From contig NZ_JAWQFO010000011.1 in NCBI RefSeq assembly GCF_033436665.1, positions 55,185 to 119,184 on the forward strand: a DNA stretch of 64,000 bases, read 5' to 3'. The DNA is from JAWQFO01 sp033436665 (GTDB lineage: Bacteria; Pseudomonadota; Alphaproteobacteria; Rhodobacterales; Rhodobacteraceae). The notes beneath the pieces are model-generated. The model was given only the letters and a program-made list of their open reading frames with translations, had not been told where the DNA came from and did no database searches. The translations under genes and the position numbers were made by a program. Below, in pieces: positions 24,566 through 33,282 of the stretch; position 1 is the stretch's first letter; every line of letters starts with the position of its first letter.

Positions 24566-24963
24566 GACTGGCCTGCATCTTATCTCTGGCCATGGTCCTT
24601 TCCGCGTCCGCTGCGCACGCCGAGCAGAACACGGTACCGACACTCGACAACCAGTTCGATGTTTGCACCGAGCGCCCTTTGCAGCCCGATTGGATCACGA
24701 ATATCGACACGCGAGATGCAAACAAGGCGCGCCTCATCCAACAGATCTACCGTGCCCAGAGCATGGAAAGGATTGTCGAGGCCGGCGAATGCTCTTGCGA
24801 GACACGGTTCCCAGGTTGGGCAGCGGCCGAACAGGTATACTTCGAACGCTTCGCATCCGCCGACAGAATTGAATTGCGTGAGGCGATCTCGGAGTACAGC
24901 CGGGTCGCCAACGAACTTCGCCAAACCGCGAAACCAATTTGCGAGGGACAGGGAAACTGGTGA
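24562..24963 (+). CDS. Secreted hypothetical protein of the virB operon
   Basis: 133 residues. The signal peptide is MRLACILSLAMVLSASAAHA, cleaved before EQNTVP. The mature part has four cysteines (DVCTERP, GECSCET, PICEG), arranged for disulfides, and a helical C-terminal half (VYFERFASADRIELREAISE). It lies between virB11 and virB6 and overlaps the DUF4177 gene by four bases, so it is probably a periplasmic accessory of the channel. No family recognised. Confidence 0.72.
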   Translation: MRLACILSLAMVLSASAAHAEQNTVPTLDNQFDVCTERPLQPDWITNIDTRDANKARLIQQIYRAQSMERIVEAGECSCETRFPGWAAAEQVYFERFASADRIELREAISEYSRVANELRQTAKPICEGQGNW

Positions 24964-24978
24964 TCTAGGAGGCGCACT

Positions 24979-26061
24979 ATGAGCGTCGTTGCATACTTCG
25001 TCGACACAGCCCAAGGCTATCTGGACGATGCTGCCGAAACACAGTTCGGTGCGGTGGCATCCACCGTGGGCACCATCACGATCGCGGCGGTCACGCTCGT
25101 GCTCATTCTGGTTTGCGTCAACATGATCTACCAGTATCGCGCTATGGACGGCAGGACGGCCTTCTGGCTGGCCTTCAAGGTCGCACTCATCGGAATCTTC
25201 GCCAGCAATTGGGTGCAATTCAACGCTCTGTCGTCGGCGATACTTTCAGGCATCGACAGTATCGCCGGATCCCTTGTCGCCTCGATCGGAGGCGGCGTGC
25301 CTGGTTCCTCGGGGACTTTCGCAGAGGAATTCGACGACATCATCGAGCAATTCGGGAACTATCTGAACGCCGCTGGATCTGAACTGAATTGGATGGCAGG
25401 CGCGCTACTCGATACACTCGGCGTCTTTCTTCTCTCGCTTCTCGGCGGTCTCGCCGCCTTTCTCATGGTCGCGTCGCGCCTGATGATCGCTTTGCTGCTC
25501 GGGCTTGCGCCCATCATGATCTTCCTCACGCTGTTCGAGGTCACAAAGGACTATTTCGCGCGCTGGCTTTCAGCGTTGGTGTCCTTCGCAATGTATCCGA
25601 TCGTCATCGCGGGCATCTTCTCGACAATTGCGGGTGTATCGTCGTCCTTGCTCAGCGCACTCGGTGATCCCGAGGACGCCTCCAATATCGGGGCCCTCAT
25701 CCCGTTTTTCATGATGGTACTGATGGCGAAAGGATTCATCCTGGCGACTCCTTTCATCGTTCGAGCAATCTCGGGAAACATCATGATGCCGGCAATCTCT
25801 GGAGGACTTGGCGGCGCGTATGCATTCGGCCGGGCTGCAATGGGTTCGCCGCAAGCGCAGAACCGCTACCTTGTTGGGGCAGCCTCCGGCGCGGAGTATG
25901 CGGCACTTCGAGCGCGGGCGATGTTCGGTGTTCAGCAGATGCCGGCTCGCTATCCCAGCCAAGGTGTGTCGCCTCCAGCTAATCGGGAACCCGTTTCAAC
26001 CGGGACCGGCGCTCAGATGCTGGCTTTGCTGGATCGTGCGAAACGTCTGGGTCGGCGTTGA
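24979..26061 (+). CDS. virB6: VirB6/TrbL family polytopic channel protein
   Basis: 360 residues with about five to six membrane helices, for example TITIAAVTLVLILVCVNMIY near 35 and LLSLLGGLAAFLMVASRLMI near 155, plus a cytoplasmic Gly/Pro-rich tail. The family mark is RLMIALLLGLAPIMIFLTLF, and TKDYFARWLSALVSFAMYPI follows. VirB6 forms the inner-membrane part of the DNA path. A clear AGGAGG lies 11 bases before the ATG. It is the last plus-strand virB gene. Confidence 0.9.
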   Translation: MSVVAYFVDTAQGYLDDAAETQFGAVASTVGTITIAAVTLVLILVCVNMIYQYRAMDGRTAFWLAFKVALIGIFASNWVQFNALSSAILSGIDSIAGSLVASIGGGVPGSSGTFAEEFDDIIEQFGNYLNAAGSELNWMAGALLDTLGVFLLSLLGGLAAFLMVASRLMIALLLGLAPIMIFLTLFEVTKDYFARWLSALVSFAMYPIVIAGIFSTIAGVSSSLLSALGDPEDASNIGALIPFFMMVLMAKGFILATPFIVRAISGNIMMPAISGGLGGAYAFGRAAMGSPQAQNRYLVGAASGAEYAALRARAMFGVQQMPARYPSQGVSPPANREPVSTGTGAQMLALLDRAKRLGRR

Positions 26062-26426
26062 TCGTCCGAAAGCGGTCGCTCAGTCTGTCGTTGCCAATGT
26101 CGATAGTGCGGACATAGGGTGAACTCGCTGCGTTTGCGTAAGAGGCTGCTTATGTGCGCTTTCCGTACCTTCACTTTGGATTGCACACAATTTGCACGCC
26201 TCCGGTGGGTGCGACCCTGATCCAGCGAGAACATCTGTCCAATCCTCCATGGTCCCGGTCCGTAGATCATTCCTGCCGCCCGCGTGGTCTTGATGATTCT
26301 TTTCTTGCTTATTTGCATGGCATGCGCTCGGCCCAATTCCGAGACCGGGCAGAACATACTCTGTTGCATTGACTGGCCGACCTTCAACTCGGAAAACGAA
26401 AAGCCAATCCCGACGATCGGCCGAAA
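26062..26426. other. Junction between the virB module and the nitrate island
   Basis: No gene with a recognisable product. Small frames on both strands look random. The stretch separates the plus-strand virB operon from the minus-strand nar-linked genes and would contain one end of any insertion. I found no direct repeat shared with the other junction (44685-45104) by eye. CCGA-TCG-TCGG followed on the minus strand by TTTTCGTTTT (about 26395-26420) might terminate the nar operon. Confidence 0.5.
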
Positions 26427-26948
26427 TCAGACCAGCATGTCAGCCGACACGGTCATCTCGTTCACCCACGCCATCAGCGCTGCGGGTTCGGGCGGCAACC
26501 GGGTTGCCAGCCCCTCCGCGAAGGTCTCGAAGGCCGGTCGGTTGAGCGCATTGAGTCCGACCAGTACCGGGATCTCCGTCGCAACCGCCTCGGCGATCAC
26601 GTCGCGGAACCCCCGCCCCTCCGCCTCGTGCTTTCCGAACTTGTTGACGATCAGCAGGTCCGCGCCGGATGACAGGCTGACCTTGACCAGCCCGACCGCC
26701 GTTTCCAGCGCGGCCGGGTCGAGGCGGCACCCCCGCGCCTGCGACCCGAGGTCCTGGCTGATGCGCAGGACGGGACCATCGGGCAGCACCCGCACATCCA
26801 TGTCGCAGGGGCCGACATCGGAGCGCTTGCTGTTGATCTGGACGGTCCCGCAGCATCTGAGGCCCCGGGCTGCGAGGTTCGCTGCCAGCCGTTCAAGCAC
26901 CAGATCCGTATCGCCGCGTCCTGGCGCCATCGTGTAGGCGAGTTTCAT
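26427..26948 (-). CDS. DUF2478 domain protein, molybdenum-linked
   Basis: 173 residues. KLAYTMAPGRGDTDLVLERL near the start and ADLLIVNKFGKHEAEGRGFR near 118 are marks of DUF2478, a P-loop-NTPase-like family found beside molybdate transport and molybdoenzyme genes. The usual GKT loop is replaced by PGRGDTD. Cysteines in RCCGTVQ and VGPCDMDVR could bind a ligand. It lies 12 bases after moeA at the end of the nar operon, so a role in molybdenum cofactor supply is inferred. Confidence 0.8.
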   Translation of the reverse strand: MKLAYTMAPGRGDTDLVLERLAANLAARGLRCCGTVQINSKRSDVGPCDMDVRVLPDGPVLRISQDLGSQARGCRLDPAALETAVGLVKVSLSSGADLLIVNKFGKHEAEGRGFRDVIAEAVATEIPVLVGLNALNRPAFETFAEGLATRLPPEPAALMAWVNEMTVSADMLV

Positions 26949-26960
26949 GTCCGGGCTCCT

Positions 26961-28238
26961 TCAGGATTGGCAGAAAGGTTGGAATTCGACCAGCGCACCG
27001 GCTGGCAGGGATTCGACGTCGGCGGGCAGAAACATCAGCCCGTCCGCTGGAGAGAGCAGCCCGACACGGGCCGAATGTGTGGCATCCTCGAAGGAGACGA
27101 TCTCGCGACCATGGCCATCGAAACCGGCCAGCGTGGCGGGTCGGAGTTCGCAGCGCCCGGGCTTGCGGCGGATTGGGCCTGCGGTCACGACATGCCGTCG
27201 GGTCGGGGCGGGTCCCGCGCCGCTCAGGGCACGGATCAGCGCCAGTCCGAAGACCTGCCATGTGACGAAGGCCGATACCGGGTTGCCGGGCAATCCAAGC
27301 CAGTGCGCCTTGCCGATGCGCCCGACCGACACCGGCTTGCCCGGTTTGATCGCGACGCCGCTTAACAGGGTTTCGCCGCCCAATGCCATGACAGCCGGCT
27401 TCACATGATCTTCTTCGCCCACCGAGATACCGCCCGTGGTGATGACAAGATCGGCTTGCGCCGCCATGTCGCCCAATTCACGGACAAGACCGGCAAGGTT
27501 GTCGGCACCATGAGCCGAGGCAACGACGTCCACATCCGCAGCTGCAAGGCCTGCCGTCAGCATCGGTGTGTTCACGTCCCAGATCTGGGCTTCCTCGCGC
27601 GCGCCCCCGGCGCGGCGTACCTCGTCGCCGGTGACAAGCAGTGCCACGCGCAGCCTGCGCCGAACACGCAGGATGCCCGCGCCGGCGGCGGCACAGGCGG
27701 CGATCTCCCTTGGTCCGAGCCTGCGGCCCTTGTCCAGAACGGTCGCACCCTTGGCCATGTCACTACCCGCGCGGCGGACGTTCAAACCCGGTTCAGGTCT
27801 GTGCGACAGATGAATAGCGTCCCCGTCACGCAGGACGTCCTCCTGCATGACGACCGAGTCCGCGCCCAACGGGACTGGCGCGCCAGTAAAGATTCGGGCC
27901 GCCACGGCCCCTGCGACCGGTGTCGTCACCGCCTGCCCGGCAGGCACGCGCGCAACGACTGGCAGCACCCAGGGTCCGGCGCCAGTGAGGGCCGATGTCG
28001 CGATCGCATAGCCATCCATCGCCGCATTATCGAAAGCCGGTGCCATGGCTCGGGACCGGACCGGCTGAGCGAGAATGCGGCCAAAGGCGTGGTCGAGCGA
28101 CAGGGCCTCGGTCCGGCCGACCGGTGCTATATGCCCTGCAATCCGGGCCAGTGCCTCGTCGATGCTGATCAGCGAGTGAAGCATGTCCTGACTGTCACAG
28201 CCGCAGCCCGGTGACGCGATGGCTTGATGGATGGTCAT
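26961..28238 (-). CDS. moeA: Molybdopterin molybdotransferase MoeA
   Basis: 425 residues. FDNAAMDGYAIATSAL, GADSVVMQEDVLRDGDAI, LVTGDEVRRAGG, VITTGGISVGEEDHVKPAVM and GLPGNPVSAFVTWQVF are the successive MoeA motifs. The enzyme inserts molybdate into adenylylated molybdopterin, needed by NarG. The start MTIHQAIASPG overlaps the carbonic anhydrase stop by four bases. The C-terminus matches MoeA domain IV. Placement in the nar operon gives a dedicated cofactor-loading step. Confidence 0.95.
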   Translation of the reverse strand: MTIHQAIASPGCGCDSQDMLHSLISIDEALARIAGHIAPVGRTEALSLDHAFGRILAQPVRSRAMAPAFDNAAMDGYAIATSALTGAGPWVLPVVARVPAGQAVTTPVAGAVAARIFTGAPVPLGADSVVMQEDVLRDGDAIHLSHRPEPGLNVRRAGSDMAKGATVLDKGRRLGPREIAACAAAGAGILRVRRRLRVALLVTGDEVRRAGGAREEAQIWDVNTPMLTAGLAAADVDVVASAHGADNLAGLVRELGDMAAQADLVITTGGISVGEEDHVKPAVMALGGETLLSGVAIKPGKPVSVGRIGKAHWLGLPGNPVSAFVTWQVFGLALIRALSGAGPAPTRRHVVTAGPIRRKPGRCELRPATLAGFDGHGREIVSFEDATHSARVGLLSPADGLMFLPADVESLPAGALVEFQPFCQS

Positions 28239-28867
28239 TGTGCTGCCTCCTCGGCGGAATTGGTAGGCTGGAAATGCCCGGGCCCGATGCTGCAATCGAG
28301 GTCGCGCAGGCGCCCGTCCTTGAGCCCGTAAATCAGGCCGTGCACGCGGACATCGGCTCCACGGCGCCATGCCCTCTGAAGGATCGGCGTCTCGCAGACG
28401 CGCCGCACGCCCTCGACCACATTGAGTTCGGCCAGCCGGTCGCGTTGTGCTTCGAGGTCGGTTTCGCGCCCCAGATCGACCGCATATGCGCGGGCCAGGC
28501 GCCGGATCGGCTCGAGCCAGTGATCGGCCAGACCGTGTGGCAGATCCTCGGTCGCGGCCTTGACCCCCCCGCAGCCATAGTGGCCGCAAACGATGATCTC
28601 GCGCACATGCAACGCATCGACCGCGAATTCCAGCGCCGACAGCAGGTTCATGTCCGAGGAATGAACGATGTTGGCAACGTTGCGATGGACGAACACCTCG
28701 CCCGGATCGAGCCCCGCGACCACGTTGGCCGGTACCCGGCTGTCCGAACAGCCGATCCAGAAGAACTCGGGCGCCTGAAGGGCGGCAAGCCGGGTGAAAA
28801 AGTCAGGCTCCTCGTCGTGACGTTGTTTCGACCACGCCACGTTACGCTCCAGAAGGTCATTCAGCAT
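28235..28867 (-). CDS. Beta-class carbonic anhydrase
   Basis: 210 residues. Zinc ligands and catalytic dyad are in WIGCSDSRVP (Cys40, Asp42, Arg44) and VCGHYGCGGVKAA (His96, Cys99). The length and GEVFVHRNVAN agree with the beta class. It interconverts CO2 and bicarbonate in the cytoplasm. Overlaps with both neighbours (four bases with moeA, 11 with the hemerythrin gene) make it part of the nar transcript. Why nitrate respiration would need it is unclear, with pH or bicarbonate balance possible. Confidence 0.94.
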   Translation of the reverse strand: MLNDLLERNVAWSKQRHDEEPDFFTRLAALQAPEFFWIGCSDSRVPANVVAGLDPGEVFVHRNVANIVHSSDMNLLSALEFAVDALHVREIIVCGHYGCGGVKAATEDLPHGLADHWLEPIRRLARAYAVDLGRETDLEAQRDRLAELNVVEGVRRVCETPILQRAWRRGADVRVHGLIYGLKDGRLRDLDCSIGPGHFQPTNSAEEAAQ

Positions 28868-29426
28868 CGGTCGTCTCCGGGAAATCTGGCAGCCCGCGTC
28901 TGGATCGCATGTGTTTCGACAGGATCCGCAGATCGGCCCGAGTCAGCCGGGCGCGGGCAATCGGCAAGAGGATCGCGTTTTCGGCAACGAGGTGGCGCCG
29001 CACGTGGCCCGCGAACCTGGACAACACCCAGCGCTCCTTGGCGGACAGATCGGCCCCCTTATCAAGGCAACCGGCGAGCATCGCACGCACTTCGGGCAGC
29101 AGACGCATCGCCTCATCCTGATCGGCCCTTATCCGGTCGATCGCACTCTCAATCGCATCCTCCTCTGTACAGCGCCGGGCAAGAAGCGGGAACAGGTCCT
29201 CTGCCTCGTCGCGTAGGTGGACGTTCAGTTCCTCATTCAGAAAGCGCAGCACCGCTGTCGCTTCTTGGCGATTGAAAGCGTCCGCCGTTGCCAGCCCGTC
29301 GATAACTGCGCAAATCTGACGTTCGCGCAGGTGGTCTTCGCTGATGAAATCCAGAGGATTTGCGAGCAGGCTCGGACTCGTCGGTTTGTCGCCACTTCCG
29401 CGCGTCACTGTCTCTGACAGTTTCAT
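28857..29426 (-). CDS. Hemerythrin-like domain protein
   Basis: 189 residues with the di-iron four-helix pattern: DFISEDHLRERQI (His32), LNEELNVHLRDEAEDLFPLL (about 66-85), and FAGHVRRHLVAENAILLPIA (about 143-162). Hemerythrin domains bind O2 or NO, or help repair Fe-S clusters. In the nar operon it may protect the many Fe-S centres of NarGH from NO made during nitrite turnover. The longer frame upstream runs through the parvulin gene and is not used. Confidence 0.85.
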   Translation of the reverse strand: MKLSETVTRGSGDKPTSPSLLANPLDFISEDHLRERQICAVIDGLATADAFNRQEATAVLRFLNEELNVHLRDEAEDLFPLLARRCTEEDAIESAIDRIRADQDEAMRLLPEVRAMLAGCLDKGADLSAKERWVLSRFAGHVRRHLVAENAILLPIARARLTRADLRILSKHMRSRRGLPDFPETTDAE

Positions 29427-29446
29427 CACACGTCCTTTCGCGTGGT

Positions 29447-30250
29447 TCAGATCGGCGTCAGGCTTGCGCCAGAGATCTGCGCCTCTTGACCGAGGCTCTC
29501 CACGAAGGCGCGCGAGGCGCGCGCCCAGGCGGCCTTTTCCAACGCCTGCGCTATCTTCGGGCGAACGGTGTCGTACGGCAGCACCTGACCCGGCGCCGTG
29601 GCATTCAGTCGGATGATGTGCCAGCCGTGGCGCGATAACACGGGCGCCGGTGTCACCGCCCCTTCGGTCAGGGAGCGCAGGGCTGCCTCGAACTCCGGCA
29701 CGGTGTCGCCGGGGCCAAGCTGACCCAGATGGCCGCCAGAGGCTTTCGAACCGCAATCGCTTTCGCGCGCGGCAGCGGCAAATCCCTTTGCATCGCCGTC
29801 GAGTCGCGTCAGCAGGACAACGGCCCGTGCCCTCGCCGCGGCGCACTCGGCTTCGTCGCGCGGATCGCAGGCGCACAGGATGTGCGAGACATCCCAGAGG
29901 GGTGCCGAACGATATCGGGCAGGGTCCTTTTCCCATTCCACGCGCACGGTCTCTTCGGTGACGGGGGCGATCACCAGCGCCTCGTCCAACAGGGCGCGGA
30001 TCAGGGCTTCGTCGTCGGTTTCGAACCGCCCCGGCGCCAGTTCGAGCGGGTCGGGCGTCAGCCCGCGCCGCTTCGCCTCCTGCAAGAGCAGCGCACGGAT
30101 CGCCAGCGCCTGCGCCGCCTTGCGCCAGGCGATCCCGGGCTTGTCCTTGGGGGCGCTGTGGTTCTGGGCCTCGGCGGCAATTGCCGCCGAGGGGATGGTT
30201 TCGCCGTTCACGACGACATCGGGAAACAGGGCCACGTTCATCTGGCTCAC
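29447..30250 (-). CDS. Parvulin-type peptidylprolyl isomerase
   Basis: 267 residues. An N-terminal SurA-like helical part (about 1-120) precedes a parvulin domain: VSHILCACDPRDEAECAAAR, SGGHLGQLGPGDTVPEFEAA and VLSRHGWHIIRL. No signal peptide is seen, so it likely acts in the cytoplasm, similar to NifM-type helpers. Genes of this type often follow narI, and help in folding nitrate reductase subunits is inferred. It overlaps narI by four bases. Confidence 0.85.
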   Translation of the reverse strand: MSQMNVALFPDVVVNGETIPSAAIAAEAQNHSAPKDKPGIAWRKAAQALAIRALLLQEAKRRGLTPDPLELAPGRFETDDEALIRALLDEALVIAPVTEETVRVEWEKDPARYRSAPLWDVSHILCACDPRDEAECAAARARAVVLLTRLDGDAKGFAAAARESDCGSKASGGHLGQLGPGDTVPEFEAALRSLTEGAVTPAPVLSRHGWHIIRLNATAPGQVLPYDTVRPKIAQALEKAAWARASRAFVESLGQEAQISGASLTPI

Positions 30251-31032
30251 TCCGCTGGCGTCGTGGCGGTAGGACCGCCTTTGGCTTGCACCTTGTCATA
30301 GGCGCGGCGGCGTTCCTCGAGCGGGCGATGCCGCCGTGAGCGTACGATCTGGTAACCCGGCCGCGTCAGCAGGTAGCGGAAGGGGGCTGCGAACCCGGAC
30401 CAGATGTGGACGAGCCGCGTGAACGGAAACAGCGCCGTGATGATGAGACCGAGGAAGATGTGCAGCTTGTAGAGCCAGTGCACGTCGACGACGGTGACCC
30501 AGGCGTTGATGTTCCAGCTGACCACGCTCTGCGACCAGGTCATGAAGCGGACCATTTCCGACCCGTCCATGTGCTGCAGCGTCTGGGTGATCGTCAGCAG
30601 GCCGATGGCCAGCTGCAGCCAGATCAGGACCATGATCAGGATGTCGGGGAAGGTCGATGTCACGCGGATGCGCGGATCGACGAGGCGGCGGTGGAGCAGC
30701 ATGGTCGATCCGATCAGGGCGGCGATGCCAGCCGGGCCGCCGATCAGAACTGCCATCCATTGCTTAAGCGCATAGGGAATGCCCAAGGCATCCAGCACCC
30801 AGACCGGCGTGAAGAGGCCGACGAGGTGACCGAAGAACACGGTCAGGATGCCGACATGGAACAGGATCGACCCCCAGATCAGCTGCTTTCGGCGCAGAAG
30901 CTGGCTCGAGGAACTCTTCCAGGTGAAGGGGTCCCGCTCGTAACGCACGATCGATCCCACGAGGAAGATCGTCAGCGCGACATAGGGCATGACCCCGAAG
31001 ATGACGAAGTTGATGTCGAAGTCGCCAAACAT
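30247..31032 (-). CDS. narI: Respiratory nitrate reductase gamma subunit NarI
   Basis: 261 residues with five membrane helices, a full-length NarI. Haem-ligand histidines are visible in WGSILFHVGILTVFFGHLVG (helix 2) and WLYKLHIFLGLIITALFPFT with LVHIWSG (helix 5). The cytochrome b subunit takes electrons from quinol at the periplasmic side and hands them to NarH. It follows narJ by one base. Confidence 0.96.
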   Translation of the reverse strand: MFGDFDINFVIFGVMPYVALTIFLVGSIVRYERDPFTWKSSSSQLLRRKQLIWGSILFHVGILTVFFGHLVGLFTPVWVLDALGIPYALKQWMAVLIGGPAGIAALIGSTMLLHRRLVDPRIRVTSTFPDILIMVLIWLQLAIGLLTITQTLQHMDGSEMVRFMTWSQSVVSWNINAWVTVVDVHWLYKLHIFLGLIITALFPFTRLVHIWSGFAAPFRYLLTRPGYQIVRSRRHRPLEERRRAYDKVQAKGGPTATTPAE

Positions 31033-31033
31033 G

Positions 31034-31756
31034 TCATGCGCTCCTGTTCAATGGTTGCGGGGCGGGGGTAGGATTGAACCCAGGTTTGTCCATCGCCGCG
31101 AGCATGTCGCGGACTTGCGGGCAACCTGCGTTCGTATCGGGGCCGAACGTAACCTCGGTTTCCTCCCAAACGGCATCGAGCGCCGCGAGGTCGGTCGGGT
31201 CATCATCGGGCTGAGACAGCATGTCGGCCACGGCTTCGGCGTCGGCCTGCATGTCGGCGAGCTGGGAAAGAGCGGCGAACGCGGCAGCATACCCGCTGTC
31301 GCGCCGGACAAGCCGGGCCGCGAGAGCATCAAGGATATGCGCCGCGTCCGCCAGAGTTTCCTGCACTTCTGCGAAGGGACGCGTCGACAGGAATTCCAGC
31401 AACACCGGCAGGTGGTCCGGCAGTTCCGAGGTGGCGGGTTCGAACCCGCCCGCCCGATAGGTCTCGATCAGGCTGACCATGGCGCCGCCCCTGTCACGGC
31501 TTTCGCCGTGAACATGCTCGAAGAGATTGAGCGACAGCGTCCGCGACCGGTCGAAGAGCATCACATAGCTTTCCTGCAGGTCGTATAGGTCGGCCTTTGC
31601 GAAGCCGTCGGCCAACCTGCGCAGCGCAGCTCGTGTGTCGGCGGCGATGCGGGGATCGGCTGCGATGACGCCCCCGATTTCGGGCATGGCCTCCTGAAGC
31701 TCCCGCGAGGGATAGCTCAGGATCAGCGACAGGGCCTTGAGTGTGCGGTCCATCAT
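31034..31756 (-). CDS. narJ: Nitrate reductase molybdenum cofactor assembly chaperone NarJ
   Basis: 240 residues of the TorD/DmsD/NarJ all-helical family: LKALSLILSYPSRELQEAMP, YVMLFDRSRTLSLNLFEHVHG, GDRGGAMVSL-like RDRGGAMVSLIETYRAGGFE and DHLPVLLEFLS. It holds apo-NarG for cofactor and Fe-S insertion before membrane attachment. One-base overlap with narH. Confidence 0.95.
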   Translation of the reverse strand: MMDRTLKALSLILSYPSRELQEAMPEIGGVIAADPRIAADTRAALRRLADGFAKADLYDLQESYVMLFDRSRTLSLNLFEHVHGESRDRGGAMVSLIETYRAGGFEPATSELPDHLPVLLEFLSTRPFAEVQETLADAAHILDALAARLVRRDSGYAAAFAALSQLADMQADAEAVADMLSQPDDDPTDLAALDAVWEETEVTFGPDTNAGCPQVRDMLAAMDKPGFNPTPAPQPLNRSA

Positions 31757-33282
31757 CAGAAGGTCTCCTGCGGAAGGGCGAATTTCTTTTTCTTGCCGCC
31801 GAACAAAGTGGTCTTGCCGGCCTCACCGGTGGAACAGCCGTTGCCGTCGGTAAAGCCGCAGCCGCCCCGTATGTCGGCTCCATGTTCGTTCTGTTCGCGG
31901 TGCGCCGTGGGGATCGCGAAGCGGTCCTCGTAATCGGCGATGGCCATGATCTTGTACATGTCCTCGATCACCCGGCCCGACATGCCGACACGGGCAGCGA
32001 TCGCCTCGTCCCGCACGCCCTCCACGCTGAGCGCCCGCATGTAGAGCCTCATCGCGGACATGCGTTCGAGGGCGTGAACGATGGGTTCCTCGTCACCCGC
32101 CGTCAGCATGTTGGCGAGGTACTTCACGGGGATCCGCAGCGACCGCACGTCGGGCATCTGGTCGCTCATCGCGATCTGTCCCGCCTGAGCGGCGTTCTGG
32201 ATCGGGCTGAGCGGCGGGATGTACCACACCATCGGCAGCGTCCGGTATTCCGGGTGCAGCGGGAAGGCGACCTTCCAATCCATCGCCATCTTCCAGACCG
32301 GGCTGACCTTCGCCGCCTCGATCCAGTCCTCGGGCACGCCGTCGCGGCGCGCCGCGGCGATCACCTCGGGGTCGTTCGGGTCGAGGAACACGTCGAGCTG
32401 CGCGCCGTAGAGATCGGTCTCGCGCTCGGCGCTGGCCGCAGCTTCGATCTTGTCTGCGTCATAAAGGATCACGCCCAGATAGCGAATGCGCCCGACGCAG
32501 GTTTCCGAACAGACCGTCGGCTGGCCGGACTCGATGCGCGGATAGCAGAAGGTGCATTTCTCGGACTTGCCGGTATCCCAGTTGTAATAGACCTTCTTGT
32601 AGGGACAGCCCGAGATGCACATCCGCCAGCCGCGGCACTTCTCCTGGTCGATCAGGACGATGCCGTCCTCTTCGCGCTTGTAGATCGCGCCCGATGGGCA
32701 GGAGGCGGAACAGGTCGGGTTGAGGCAATGCTCGCACAGACGCGGCAGATACATCATGAAGGTGTTTTCATACTCTCCATAGATGTCCTTCTGGACCTGG
32801 TCGAAGTTGTAGTCCTGCGACCGCTTGGAGAATTCGCCGCCCAGGATTTCCTCCCAGTTCGGACCCTTCTCGATCTTCTCCATCCGCTCACCCGTGATCT
32901 TCGACCGGGGCCGCGCGGTGGGAAACGCGGTCATGTCGGGCGCGGACTTCAGGTGGTCGTAGTCGAAGTCGAACGGCTCGTAGTAGTCGTCGATCTCGGG
33001 CATCGAGGGGTTAGCGAAGATGTTCGCGAGGATCCGCCATTTGCTGCCCTGCTTGGGATGCAGTTTGCCCGAGGCCGAGCGTACCCAGCCGCCGTTCCAG
33101 CGTTTCTGGTTTTCCCAGTCGGTCGGATAGCCGGTGCCGGGCTTGGTCTCGACGTTGTTGAACCATGCGTATTCGACACCTTCGCGCGTCGTCCACACGT
33201 TCTTGCAGGTGACCGAGCAGGTGTGACACCCGATGCATTTGTCGAGGTTCAGGACCTTTCCGATTTGTGCACGAACTCTCAT
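31756..33282 (-). CDS. narH: Respiratory nitrate reductase beta subunit NarH
   Basis: 508 residues. Cysteine clusters include CIGCHTCSVTCKNVW, CEHCLNPTCSASCPSG, CRGWRMCISGCPYKK and CTFCYPRI with VCSETCVGR. The tryptophan in CRGWRMC takes the place of a cysteine and makes one centre [3Fe-4S], as in known NarH. The protein carries electrons from NarI to NarG in the cytoplasm. Four-base overlap with narG. Confidence 0.97.
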   Translation of the reverse strand: MRVRAQIGKVLNLDKCIGCHTCSVTCKNVWTTREGVEYAWFNNVETKPGTGYPTDWENQKRWNGGWVRSASGKLHPKQGSKWRILANIFANPSMPEIDDYYEPFDFDYDHLKSAPDMTAFPTARPRSKITGERMEKIEKGPNWEEILGGEFSKRSQDYNFDQVQKDIYGEYENTFMMYLPRLCEHCLNPTCSASCPSGAIYKREEDGIVLIDQEKCRGWRMCISGCPYKKVYYNWDTGKSEKCTFCYPRIESGQPTVCSETCVGRIRYLGVILYDADKIEAAASAERETDLYGAQLDVFLDPNDPEVIAAARRDGVPEDWIEAAKVSPVWKMAMDWKVAFPLHPEYRTLPMVWYIPPLSPIQNAAQAGQIAMSDQMPDVRSLRIPVKYLANMLTAGDEEPIVHALERMSAMRLYMRALSVEGVRDEAIAARVGMSGRVIEDMYKIMAIADYEDRFAIPTAHREQNEHGADIRGGCGFTDGNGCSTGEAGKTTLFGGKKKKFALPQETF

